Assembly (NCBI GenBank): GCA_023213395.1
Contig: CM041465.1
Location: 205,599,741-205,663,740 of the forward strand
Source of the DNA: Cycas panzhihuaensis
Taxonomy: Eukaryota > Cycadophyta
Direction of reading: 5' to 3'
DNA length: 64,000 bases
Shown piece by piece: positions 42,601 through 53,387 of this stretch; within the stretch, counting starts at the first letter, position 1; each line of letters opens with the position of its first letter. Position numbers and translations under genes: made by a program. The notes beneath the pieces are model-generated. The model did no database searches. It was not told where the DNA came from and saw only the letters and a list, made by a program, of their open reading frames with translations.

Positions 42601-43500
42601 TGACATCAGGTAATTGGTCACATGAGTGAGAGAGGACTTAAGGTGCTGATAAACTATAAGTTACTTCTTAACTTACAACTTTCATATTTGGCTTTTTGAA
42701 AACATTCTATTTTTGGAATGTAGTGTAGACTCAAGTTTAAAGTAGGGAGTCACACTAGTAAAGGTGTTCTAGATTATGTACATTCAGATGTGTGGGGACC
42801 AACCCCTATAATATTTTATGGAGGATCATGGTACTTTGTCACATTTATAAATCATTACTCCAAAAAGGTATGGGTCTATTTTTTAAAAAGGAGATTTGAA
42901 GTTTTCAGTGTGTTTAAGCAGTTCAAAGCTCTAGTTGAGAAGAGCATTAACAAGTCAATCAAATATTTGAGAACTGATAATGGAGGTCAGTTCAACTCCT
43001 TAGAGTTTGAGAACTATTACAGAGAAGCTGGGATCGAAAGGCATAAGACTACTAGCTATACTCTGTAGTAGAATGGTATAGCTGAGCACATGAATAGGAC
43101 ACTCTTATAAAGAGCAAGAAGCATGCTAAGTAATGCAGGAGTGGAGCAGGGCTTATGGGTAGAAGATGTTCAAACAGCTTGCTATTTAGTAAATAGGTCA
43201 CCATCACTTGCAATAGATTATAAGATTCCTAAAGAGGTATGGATTGGACATCCATGTGATTATTCAAATTTGAAAGTTTTTTGTTGTGATGCTTATGCCT
43301 TGATTGATAAAAGTCAACGTTCAAAGTTAGACCCAAAATCCAAGAGATGTATCTTTATTAGTTATGGTGATAGAGATGGTATGAAGGGATATAGGTTGTG
43401 GGATCCTACTACCTATAAAATCACTATTAATAAAGATGTTGTATTTGATGAATCTCCCTTTCTAAAATTACACAGTGTAGAAGTTGAAGTGAAATAGGAG
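42601..43500 (+). pseudogene. Copia C integrase
   Basis: Integrase zinc finger HMSERGLKVL with damaged Cys pair, then YVHSDVWGPTPI (first Asp), [31 protein letters not shown] (second Asp) and NGIAEHMNRTL (Glu), so the DDE triad is kept. Between them the TPQQNG block reads Leu-stop-stop-Asn-Gly: three C-to-T changes within nine bases at 43065-43073. The C-terminal part is open from 43123 to 43497 with NLKVFCCDAY and YRLWDPTTYKI and ends at a stop. Confidence 0.9.
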
Positions 43501-44340
43501 TAGAAAGTTAAACATCAACAAGTTAAGTTTGAAACCCAACCATATTTAGAAATAGAAGAGCAGGAAGATCTCTCTGAAGATGAATCTACTACAAATTTAT
43601 AGGAGTATATGGACACTCCTCCACCTACTGTTAGAAGATCTACATGAGTTAGTCATCCACCTGACAGGTATATCCCTTCTATTTCTATTACTTTAGTTTC
43701 TAATGATGGTGAGTCTACATGCTATCAGGAAGCAGTAGATGATATTTATAGTGAGAAATGGAAGAGGGCTATGCAGGAAGAGATAGATGCTAGAAAGTAG
43801 GTATTGATTTTCATGAGATCTTTTCACCAGTTGTCAAACTTATTTCAATTTAAGTTTTGTTAGCATTAGTAGCTTCTCTTGATTTGGAGTTAGAGCAGTT
43901 AGATATAAAAATAACTTTTCTACATGGAGATTTAGATGAGTAGATCTATATGGATCAGCTAGAAGGGTTTGTACAGGATGGCAGGAAAAGACTTATTTAC
44001 AGGCTCAAGAAATCATTGTATGGCCTGAAGTAATCACCTAAGCAATGGTACAAGAAGTTTGATGTTTTCATGGAGAGCCAAAATTTCAAAAGAAGTGACT
44101 ATGATCATTATGTTTACTTTAAATACTTATATAATCTCTTATTTATTATCTTGGTATTATATGTTGATGACATGTTGGTTGCAAGCAAGAGCATGGCAGA
44201 AATTAATAAGTTAAAGGCTCAATTAGCTAGGACTTTTGATATGAAGGATCTAGGAGCTGAAAGATAAATCTTAGGTATAGAGATACATAGAGACAGGAAA
44301 ATGGTAAGCTATAGTTATCACAGTAGAAATATGTGGAGAA
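43501..44340 (+). pseudogene. Copia C reverse transcriptase
   Basis: Connector with RRST-VSHPPDRYIPS, then WKRAMQEEIDARK, where about 45 codons of the RT start (the NxTWxLV to RLVAKG stretch) are deleted and the text jumps to GIDFHEIFSPVVKL at 43804. LELEQLDIKITFLHGDLDEQ-type block (first Asp; TAG for Gln), SLYGLK-SPKQWY (TAA for Gln), and open piece 44070-44267 with ILVLYVDDMLVAS (YVDD intact). It ends ILGIEIHRDRK at 44280. Confidence 0.88.
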
Positions 44341-44753
44341 GGTACTAACCAGGTTTGCTATGGTAAATGTAAAACCAGTGAGTACCTTGTTGGCTTCCCA
44401 TTTCAAGCTTTCTTTGAGTATGAGTCCTAGCAATGAAGAAGAAAATGATTATATGTCTCGTGTACCTTATGCCAGTGTAGTAGGAAGTTTGATGTATGCC
44501 ATAGTATATACAAGACCTAAAATTTCACATACAGTTGGTGTAGTTAGTAGGTTTATGAAAAATCTAGGAAAGAAATATTAGGCAATAGTGAAATGGGTGC
44601 TTCAATATTTAAGAGGCATAAGTAACTATTACATCACCTTTAGAGGTATAGGTAATCAGGTTTGTGGATATGTTGATTGAGACTTTGCAGGAGATTTAGA
44701 TAAGAGAAGGTCTCCTTCAAGTTATATATTCACTCTTGCAAATGATCTAGTTA
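44341..44753 (+). pseudogene. Copia C RNase H, 5' part
   Basis: The open piece 44333-44581 has VKPVSTLLASHFKLS and ASVVGSLMYAIVYTRPKISHTVGVVSRFM; then GYVD-DFAGDLDKRRSPSSYIFTL (first Asp; Trp changed to stop) and DLVSW at 44750, where element T inserts. The remainder is at 58663-59010. Confidence 0.88.
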
Positions 44754-44758
44754 GTTGG
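44754..44758 (+). repeat. Target site duplication, left copy (GTTGG)
   Basis: GTTGG before the 5' LTR of element T, identical to 58658-58662 after its 3' LTR. Confidence 0.93.
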
Positions 44759-47505
44759 TGTTTCCCAGTTACCAGGAATGGATACGGACAAGTCGACTCA
44801 GGTAAGCTCAGGTATACTTCTCCCTTTTCACTTGTGCCATTTCTTTAGAAAGGTTGATAGAAGTGTTGCCTCATTGCATGACTGCTTGCTTCATCTGCAT
44901 GATCACTTTGCATTTGTTGCCTGTTTATGCTGCCTGTCATATCATGAGCCTATGACGACCCAGTGGGACCTACCTTTCCATAAGGTAGGCATCCCCATGG
45001 CACTTTATGACTCTCTGTGCTGTCTCCATACCGTCTCGAGTTTCTACTAGATTGTATGACCTATTCATGCGTCGACCTTGAGTTCCTAGCACTTCAATTC
45101 TGGGACCTTTTACCCGTTGATGTTGCTTACCTCTGTCCACGTGCCATTTGGACTGTCTCAGCCACCTAGACAGGAGGGCCAACCCCTTTGAGGCCTGCCA
45201 CATCACCTCCCAGAGCTCTCGAAACCCAGAATTTTTCCATTCTAGCTTTCTGGTCTTGCACCGATGTAAACTTAGTAGTACCGCGAAGTTTACCGCATGA
45301 TCTTCTAAGTTCTGCGATGATCTTTGTTGTCGATTATTTTTGAAAATCTGCCATGGCAATTCTCACGTTTCCCACGAAAGCACCATGTCGTCTCATGTCC
45401 ACCTCAGCCCTATTTGCTCATTTAGGGTTGGGATAGGTATAAGTATCCAAACTCTCATCATTTTGAGTCCCTCTTAGGTCAGTTTTTGCTCTCCAACACA
45501 ATAATTCCTGTTGCAACTCTTGCTCTCCTGCTCTTTCTGCTACAGGTGTACTTGTAGGCCTACATTTCCTACATCCCAGGCCAGGATTCACCTGCAACTC
45601 CTTGCTTCCATGGTGGGAAGCCTCTCTCTAGGTTTTATCAAGCAATTTTGGTGCTGATTCTTCTCCAACTCGCCCAGCAAGTGTCCCTTTCAGCTACCCG
45701 TTAGAATTTCTCTTGCAAACCCTTGCATGAGCCCTCTTCCTCGCTGTTAGCAGGCCCAAATCTGCCATATATATGCCCAGTAGGTCTCCCAAACCCTTCT
45801 CTTCCAGATTTGTGGTAAGTTATCCTTATTTTAGACCTATTTCTTATTTTATTTACCTGTTTCCTTTAGGTCTCACTGTTGCAAAGTATTTTTTTTCACT
45901 ATATTTGGCTTATTGCCTCCCGGCTCCAACTTTCTCTCTGTTGATTTTCTTCAAGGGAGCTGCGAGAGAAGACTCACAAGGTTGGGTGAAAAGAGTAAGG
46001 CGGGCAGCCCCCCTTTTCAGTCCTTCTCTCTAAGGGTAACCCCTTCCCACCTTCTCTTCTCTTGCTCCATGCTCTTCTTGGGATTATTAGGAGTGATTGA
46101 GCCCTAGGCTTGCGCTGGATCGTCAGCGTACGTAGCCCCTTGTTGTGTTGATTCTAGGCCTTCTCACCTCTTGTTTGGACCCCCGTAGTATCCCCTGTGT
46201 TGTTAGGTACCCCTTGATACCATTGGCAAGGGTTTGTGCACCAGATTGCTGCCCATAGCAACTTCGTGTCTTGCATATTTCCTAACACTTTGTTACCCTT
46301 TTCTTGGCTCTCCTTGGCTGTCCTCAGTTATCTTTATCATCACCTTGCTGTGCTTAAGAGTCGCGTGGAGAATCTAGTGGAGGGTTGGCCATCCTAAGGC
46401 TTCCCTTGCCCCATCTTTGCTTGATGTTTATCCTTACTTGAGAGAGGGTTTTAGAGCTTGTTGCAGCAATTATTTTTTCCTAACACTCTAACATAAATAC
46501 CACATATATACTTGCATATACATAGTTTATCTTTTGCAGCCCCTTCTTAGAAGGGATAAGTCCGTGCATGTGCAGGTTGTCATGGTGCTCTTGCAAAGGT
46601 GTAAAGCACTTAGATATGGGTAAGGTCTCTCGTTTTGCTCTTTGCTTTCACTTCTCTCCTTTCGCTTTCTTTTCACAAAGGGGAAGGTAAGGAAGGCCCC
46701 ATCATCCATGGATTGACGAGGACGTACGTTGCACATGGGTGAGGTCTTCTATCGGCCGCTACATCTTCCGGGTACGTACATTGCCCCTTTTGCTCTTGCT
46801 TTCCCTTTCGTACTTTTATTTGATATCTATGTGTTAGTTAAGTAGGTTACACATAAAAGCGAAAGGGAAAATAATACCTTTTATTCATATTTGCTTATTT
46901 CTGCATCGTACGTTTGACCCTCATAGGAAAAGGACCTATAGGAAACTTACCTTTTCCTTTTCCTTTGCTTGCAAAGCCTAGTTTGGCCACTCGGTTTATT
47001 CCCACTTGGCATTATTTGCTTATGTATGTGGCACTTATTCTGTTTCCTTTCCTGTTTCCTTTTTGGATCATTAGGGGGAAACTTTGGTTTAGTTATCCCA
47101 TTCTCATTACCCTCTCTCCCTCTTGGTCTTATTTACTTGGTTAAATAACCAAGAGGAACCTGGTCACATCGTAGGCTATCGCCTACTTTCTCTCCACTCG
47201 TTTCCCTCCATCATAGAGAAGATTTTGAGGACTCCTCTCTTCCCCTTCGGCCATTCAAGGGTGGGAGGATCTTCCTCTCGAGTCCATCCAGGCTACCTTT
47301 CTTGTTTTCCCTCTTTCTCTCTTTGATAGAGGACCACCCCAAGGTAATTGGGTATCTTCTGCAAGTCCTGAACTCGCGTTCTAGCGCATGGGGCGCTCTG
47401 TGTGATTCTTACTTCACTTGTAGGTTTTCACCCACACCCTTGATACCACCATCGACCATCATCATTCCTACTGAGCTAGGTGATTATCTCGTAGACGCGC
47501 ATCCA
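44759..47505 (+). repeat. Element T 5' LTR
   Basis: TGTTTCCCAGTTACCAGG ... GCGCATCCA, 2747 bp, aligned with 55946-58657. A TATA box TATAAGTA at 45438-45445 is kept in the partner. Extra material relative to the partner: about 25 bp near 45990-46030 and about 14 bp near 47045-47070. Open frames on both strands inside it (for example minus 44970-45359) are not kept as genes in the partner. Confidence 0.95.
45438..45445 (+). promoter_or_regulatory. Element T LTR TATA box
   Basis: TATAAGTA in GGTATAAGTATCCAAACTCTCATC, identical in the 3' LTR at 56626-56633. Likely core promoter, about 680 bases from the LTR start. Confidence 0.55.
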
Positions 47506-47506
47506 C

Positions 47507-47524
47507 TGGCGACCATACTGGGGA
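47507..47524 (+). other. Primer binding site of element T
   Basis: TGGCGACCATACTGGGGA, one base after the LTR. It resembles the TGGCGACTCxGCTGGGGA sites of plant Ogre/Tat elements rather than the Met-tRNA sites of the other elements here. Confidence 0.75.
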
Positions 47525-47670
47525 TTTGCCAGTAAGGGAGCTAGTTCATATCCCTTCCTGTTGATACTATTACCTTCTAATGCTCTCCTCCACTTCATCT
47601 TTTGTTGGGAAGCCCCCAACACACTCACTTTGCATCTTTTTCCTTCTTCTAACGTGTTGGCAAGCTTTGT

Positions 47671-49740
47671 ATGCGACATTTCTCACGTCGCCTACGTGGT
47701 TTACCTCCGTTGTTAGAAGATCTGGCATATCATCTTCTTTCATCGTCGGATTATGATTCGACAATGGAAGGATACCCTTCCGATTGGGCCTATCATACAT
47801 TTGCCTCAGGAACTCAGCAGTTCCCTGCATCTATTCTAGGATCCACCTAAGAGGGTGACGATCCTATTTACTACCCGGGTGACCAACATCATCCACTTGA
47901 CACCCATCCTTCTACTCAGGCAGTAGAGGGCCTATCTCCTCTCGAGATTCACCATCCAGTTGGTGATTCTTATGAGGAGCATCCCGAGGGGTCTACTTCG
48001 TATGAAGTCCCGTCTACTTCCTATGATCATGTAGATACCCCTCCTGCCGATGTGGTTGAAGCCCTTAGTGAGTACTTTCGAGTAGCTCATCTTCAATCAC
48101 ATCCCAGATGGTTTGAAGGTGTTTTGCGTGGTGGAGCATCTTCTTCATCTACTCATATCCCACCTTCTTCATCTGCATCTCCACCTCCCACAACGAGTAA
48201 CCCTTTTATGCCTGCACATTCATCCCGCTCCTTTCCTACACCTACTTTGGGCACGCATGTTGTGCCTTCTATTCCTTATCATGGTCCTAACTCTTTAAGA
48301 CCCTCTCGCAGTGTGTCTCTCCCCTAGCTTGGGGTTAGCATTCCTTTTCTGAGTTAAGCTAATGTGCCACCTCCTAATGTGGCGTATGCGTTTCCTAGTA
48401 GGCCTAGAGGTCCTACTAATACTACCACCACTAGTCATGTAGGATCCGCTCCCATGTATCCTCAAAACCAACCTAATGGTCCTTCCCTTTACATACCCCC
48501 AGGTTATACTTCTCAACCTTGGGGGTAGGGTAAAGGGAATCATATTCCAACTTATGGGGTGGACCTGCTACATCCATATGGGGTTGCACCACCCACAGAT
48601 GGCCCATATGGACAAAACTCAGTTCCACACCCTTCTTTTCCACCATCCATCATAGCTCCTTACGTTACACCTTTACAAGGGAACCCAGGTTCCTTTCAAG
48701 GCGTTTATCCTCAAGCCCCTTTCCAGCATGGGGCGCTTCCTTAAGGAGGGATGGGTTTACCACCCCCATCCATTCCTTGTGCGTTACCTCCTACATCATT
48801 TGTCGATCCTACGGTTCAGGTAATGGCACGTCCCTTCATAGATTATAAATCGACGCCATTATCTATTGAGGCATTGAGAACCAATTTACTGCCTCATCCT
48901 CCCAAAGTTCCTAAGTTCGATGGAACTTCATCATAAGACCCAACAGAGCATGTCTGTAGTTTCTCTATGGCATGCATTGATTACTGGGCCTATGATCATA
49001 TTCTAATGAAACTTTTCCCATGATCCTTACAAGGCGATGCCCTTAAATGGTTTTATCGCCTGCCTACCCATTCCATTTTCTCGTTCCAGCAACTTGTGGA
49101 TGAGTTCATCAATTATTTTGATGTTGCTCACCCATTCAAAAGTGGAATGAAATCCCTTCTTTCACTCAAACAAGGTCACGATGAGATGAAGCATGACTTC
49201 GTACAGCGATTTCATGACCTTCTTCATTCCACTAAGGCTACTTTACCTAAGGAATTGAAGAGGGAACTCTCCGTTAATGCACTTCGCCCTGAAGTCCATG
49301 TAGAAGTCCTTAAGATGGGGGCAACTACATGTGACTTCGCCATCGCAAAGTGCTTAGCGCTTGAGGCTATTGAGATCCAGGTTGGACTTAAGAGGCCTCT
49401 TAATCCCTCATAACGATGTGAGGCACCACCTCCAACTAAAGAAACCAAACCGCAACAATCCTCTAGGTCCTCTTCTCATCCGACTAAGAAGACCCTAGAT
49501 CCACTCACCTCCGCTATATGTTCATTTGAACGTACAATAAAGGAACTTAAACTGCAAGCTCCTTCATCACCTACTTCTAACAAACAAATACAACAAGCTA
49601 CTCAAGCTTCCCTCCCTAGAAATTGTAACGCCTAGTCCTCTCAAGTGAGGAAACTTGATCCCTCACTTGAGAAGAAGTGGTGTTCCATTCATAGGGAGTG
49701 TTTCCATGATGACTTACGTTGTAGGGCCCGGCATCCCAGG
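47671..49740 (+). pseudogene. Element T gag
   Basis: ATG at 47671 opens a single frame that can be followed for about 690 codons with about six stops (first TAA near 47850, others near 48326, 48527, 48742, 48934 and 49021). Order: Ser/Pro/His-rich N-terminal part, Pro-rich middle, then the gag core: PKVPKFDGTSS-DPTEHVCSF, LQGDALKWFYRL, FQQLVDEFINYFDVAH and QGHDEMKHDFVQRFHDL. It ends with a degenerate knuckle KKWCSIHRECFHDDLRC at about 49672-49722. The long Pro/Ser-rich lead is typical of Tat-lineage gag. Confidence 0.88.
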
Positions 49741-50810
49741 GATGCTCCCTGATGTGACTCATCCTATAAATAGGCCTCAAGGCCCAATCTAGACCAACTA
49801 GTCCACAAGGATCCATTCCCCAAGCATGGGGAACGTGATCATAATACTCAGCCCAAAAACAACTGGAACTGGGGAAAGGGAAGGGTGCTCAGGATTCGTC
49901 TTCTTCTTCGCGTTCCCCTCACCAACGTACTCCTTCACCTTTGTAGTCCTAGAACAAGGGAAAGAAGGTAATCCAAATGCTTAAGGCTATTCCCCTATAC
50001 ACCCTTACTCGGTCTCAAGCCGCTAAAGAGGCAGTTGACGCTTCTTCTTCTATCTCACACTCTAATCCTTTTCTAGAAAACTCCCCTCTGGAAGTGCCGC
50101 TATTTCCTAAGGCCATTCCCGTACGTCGTAGTTGTTACGATTTTTGAAGGGCACTTACCCAACCTATTATGAAGGGGAAGCCTTTCTCTATCATTAACGA
50201 GCTCCATACTGTCGCTGTGGGAATGTCCTTGATGGATGTTTTGAGGAGTTGTCCGGAATAACGGACTCTCCTTTTAGAAGCTTTAGGATCGAATGACACG
50301 CCTATTCACGTTTTGGGTGTTACCCAAATCCATGAGCCCGCCATTTCCATTGACCCTAAAGACCTTCCCCCTGCGTGTGAAAGGGAACGCCAATGGAACT
50401 TCCCATTCACCATCACTATTGACACACCTGACTGTACAATACGAAGAACTGTTATTGACAACGGTTCTTCCGTGAATGCCATGCCCTTACGCGTTATGCA
50501 AGAGCTTAGCATTTCTGCCTTGGAACCTGTTCCATGGTGATGTTAAGGCTACGACAATAGCGAAAAGACTCTATTGGGATCCGTTTCAATCCCGCTCACC
50601 CTCGAGGGTAAGACTGTCCTCGCTGGCATTGTAGTCCTTGACATTGACGTTGACTACAATCTTCTCTTGGGTTAACCATGGCTCGATCAGATGGGAGCCG
50701 TGTGTTCGACCTACTGGGGGCAACTTAAATTCGTCCACGATGGACGGATGAAGGTTGTTTCCCACGAATGCCCACTTGTTAAGTAAACTCGTCCAATTAA
50801 CCAAGCGAGC
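49741..50810 (+). pseudogene. Element T gag-protease linker and protease
   Basis: Linker from about 49975 (TLTRSQAAKEAVDAS, VRRSCYDF, IINELHTVAVGMSLMDVLRS), then VIDNGSSVNAMPLRVM at about 50447-50495, the DNGSS protease active-site block seen in Tat-type gypsy elements. After a frameshift near 50540: IPLTLEGKTVLAGIVVLDIDVDYNLLLG-PWLDQMGAV (flap and ILGRxW block), then GQLKFVHDGRMKVV. Stops at about 50140, 50260, 50538 and 50673. Confidence 0.85.
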
Positions 50811-51820
50811 CAAGGCCCTTCTACTCATGCCTTGGCTTGCTCCATCGGCATACTTGATCCATCCCATATTGAAGAAGATCCTGCATCTTCTTCCTCTAGT
50901 CTCACGTATTTCGCTCATATTGGTGTTAGAAGCTACGGGTACCTCATCTCGTTTAACGATGATGAGTCCCATGACGAGGATAAGGGCTTTCCTCGCCCCA
51001 TTTCTTTCCTTCGTACTTATAGGATACACCCTTCTTGTTCTAGGTCCCAACCTGGAACCCCTCTCGTTGGTGAGACTAGTCACCCCGTTGTGTCTCATGT
51101 CATCACACGCATTGATCCACAGCTCATTGATCCTTCCTCTCTGTCACCCTCCGCAAGTGATGGTTTCAAGGAACTTCCTTTTGCTCCTTCCAAGGAGCCC
51201 CTTCTTGACTCTCTCTTAGAGTCTTCTGAGAAGGTTGGACAGCCTGACGACCATCACGGTCCCATTGTCCCCACTTCCTCTAGCACTTCATCTATTCAGA
51301 GTAAGGTCATCCATGGGGTGGATTACTTCGAAGATGATGAAGCCTTGCTTGAGCACTTATCGGGCTCTGCGCCCAACTTTCCTTCTGGTCACCATAGGCT
51401 TGGCCACCAGAAGATCTTAGCGATTGGGTCCACTCTTGTCGACCCAATCCCATCCCCTATTCCATCTCTTCCTGTTGACCTTGCCCCTCTCCATTTCGAG
51501 GAGGGGAATTCCATGCGCATGGGGGCAACCTAGGACATAGTCTTAGCTCCTGGTAAGGTCATTAAGGTGGGGGCGGAATGCTCTCTTGATGAGGTAAGGG
51601 AATATTCCCTTTTGTTCCAAGAGTTTCGAGATGTCTTTACGTGGGATTATTCTAACATGAAGGGAATTAACCCCTACATTGTCACCCATAATCTCGCTAC
51701 CATTCCTGGTGCCCGTCCCGTGCACTAGAAGCAGCGTCCTCTCCATCCTAAACTCTCGGTCGCCATCAAGATAGAGGTTGAGAAGCTTTTGGATGCTGGA
51801 CTTATTACTTCTATTGACCG
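50811..51820 (+). pseudogene. Element T pol: linker and RT N-terminus
   Basis: Frame open 50832-51533 (233 codons) forms an acidic, Ser/Pro-rich linker (SHIEEDPASSSSSLTYF, GVDYFEDDEALLEHL). After TAG at 51531, it continues in the same frame with KVIKVGAECSLDEVREYSLLFQEFRDVFTWDYSNMKGINP, then RPLHPKLSVAIKIEVEKLLDAGLI at about 51740-51810. This is the RT lead-in of Tat elements. The palm with its catalytic residues should follow, but the text changes to integrase C-terminus. Confidence 0.85.
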
Positions 51821-51964
51821 CTTGGCCAAATTCAGGCCCAAATGGGTTGGCCCCTTTGTCATTATCGAGACCCTCGGTAACGGCACCTATAGGATTACCA
51901 CTTTGGAGGGCCTGAGTTTGAAAAAGCCATTAACGAGAAATTCCTTAAGAAACTCTACTCGTGA
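51821..51964 (+). pseudogene. Element T integrase C-terminal GPF module, fused to RT start
   Basis: KFRPKWVGPFVIIETLGNGTYRITTLEG at about 51825-51910 is the GPY/F module at the end of gypsy integrase. In the following frame FEKAINEKFLKKLYS ends with TGA at 51962-51964, the expected pol terminus. It is in the same frame as the RT start, with no stop between, so RT, RNase H and integrase core (normally well over 800 codons) are gone in one deletion. Confidence 0.88.
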
Positions 51965-52620
51965 CCTCGTCGTCACCTTATTCACGCTCTGAAATAAGCC
52001 TAAACTACCATCTTAAGTTCGTTTCCATTTCCCCTAGCCACGGGTGGAATCATGGCTTAGGATGGCCTCTTTCGTTTCTTTATGGTTCCTCCCGTGGAAC
52101 TCTTGTTCCCATTTTTCTTGGGACCTTGTCCTCCTATTTGGGCAGCCCCTAGCTAGGATAACGCTCTAGAGTATCATCACTCCCCTCTCACTTGGTATTT
52201 CCTTTGCATATCCTGCTATGCTCCCATGTGGACATGCATGTTGCCCTATTTCCTAACCCCGCATATGTCGATCATCTCTACTCATAGTGGTCGTGTGTAC
52301 TCCTATTAGGTATATGGCCCTGCATGAAAGGAAATATGCGCAACCTAAACAAATGTCATAACACAAAGCTCATACAGTAATCAGCTCAAAGTACAACCAC
52401 ACATATCCTCATACATCTGTGCACCCTCATACATACACATAAACATGTAAACAAACATGCATATCATCCATCACACATTATGATACACGTCATTATGTGT
52501 CAAAATGGGGTATCAATCACCTTGTCTATATATACATCAAAAATCATGTGTCATGTCATATAAGTGGTGCGATACATCGTCCATGGGAAGCCAGTGTCCT
52601 TGCAGGGGGGGTACAATCAT
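51965..52620 (+). other. Spacer after pol of element T
   Basis: No domain seen. It has CA/CATA-rich short repeats at about 52380-52480 (ACACATA, CATACA). It separates pol from the 3' end of the antisense gene. Confidence 0.5.
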
Positions 52621-52689
52621 GTGACTATATATGGTGACCCCCTGGAGGTCTGTGCTTTCCCTTATCAAAATCAAATACATATACCCTAT

Positions 52690-53274
52690 CCTACTGCTTC
52701 CCTGCTCCTGGGGCATCATCTCCTGGTCGATATGATCCCTCTCCTGGGGACCACATCCCTCCAAGACTCCTCCTGAGTCTCCACGAGCTCCCTGCCTCGC
52801 TCCCCTCATCCCGTGGCCTCCTTGAGGTCGTCACTGCTGTGTGAGTCTGCATCCTACTCAGTGCCGACCTTGACACCATGTCCTCCACCAGTCGATCGTA
52901 TCGTACCTGGATACAATCCCACTCCATCTCTATGAGGTGAAGCCTCTCCTCCATCCTCTGGAGTCACTCCTCCAGTACTATCACCTGGATATGGCTCCCC
53001 ATATCCCCTCTAGCTCCTCCATGAGCCTCCAGTGCCTGCACCCATATCTGTAGGGCATCCATCTCTACCTGTAGATGCCCCGCACATGCCTCATGCTCCT
53101 GGGACTCTACTATCCATATGTCTCCCACCCTTATCAATGGGGTGAATGCTACTGTGTGACTGCCTGCCAATCTGGGCTCATCGCTAGCCTGGATGGGAGG
53201 CTGTCCCTCCACGTAGGCCCGAGGAAATATCTCTCGGACTACTGCCTCCACTAACCTCTGAATATCTACCATAC
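52690..53274 (-). pseudogene. Antisense PMD gene, exon 2 (coiled-coil tail)
   Basis: Predicted second exon on the minus strand. From the acceptor at 53275 the frame reads MVDIQRLVEAVVREIFPRAY and continues to the VIVLEE block, a TGA (from CGA by C-to-T) at about 52962, then LQRMEERLHLIEMEWDCIQVRYDRL (a heptad-like helix) and an Arg/Gly-rich end, stopping near 52690. No known domain in this part; a coiled-coil tail is inferred from the charge pattern. Confidence 0.6.
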
Positions 53275-53387
53275 CTACAATCCAACATGCCACATATCAT
53301 CCCATGTCTATATGGATATCAAATCAAAACCAAACAATGTGTATGTATCTGGCAATCAAATGACGACAGGAAATGGTCATGTCTCAC
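53275..53387 (-). other. Predicted intron of the antisense PMD gene
   Basis: Minus strand donor CTAG|GTGAGA at 53388/53387 and acceptor TTGTAG|GT at 53275/53274. Length 113 bp, clearly AT-rich (TTTGGTTTTGATTTGATAT) between GC-rich flanks. The exon phases agree: exon 1 ends with one base of a Gly codon, and exon 2 supplies the other two and then reads on. Without removal, a TGA follows the donor at once. Inferred from sequence only. Confidence 0.6.

Noticed and set aside
44970-45359. 129-codon minus frame in the element T 5' LTR
   Set aside because: Not kept in the matching part of the 3' LTR, no known domain, and LTRs of this size have chance frames.
47502-47530. Primer sites considered as tRNA genes
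   Set aside because: They match only the 12-18 bases complementary to a tRNA 3' end; no cloverleaf or promoter boxes follow.
50586-51098. 170-codon minus frame
   Set aside because: Opposite strand of the element T protease-RT linker, which has clear homology on the plus strand.
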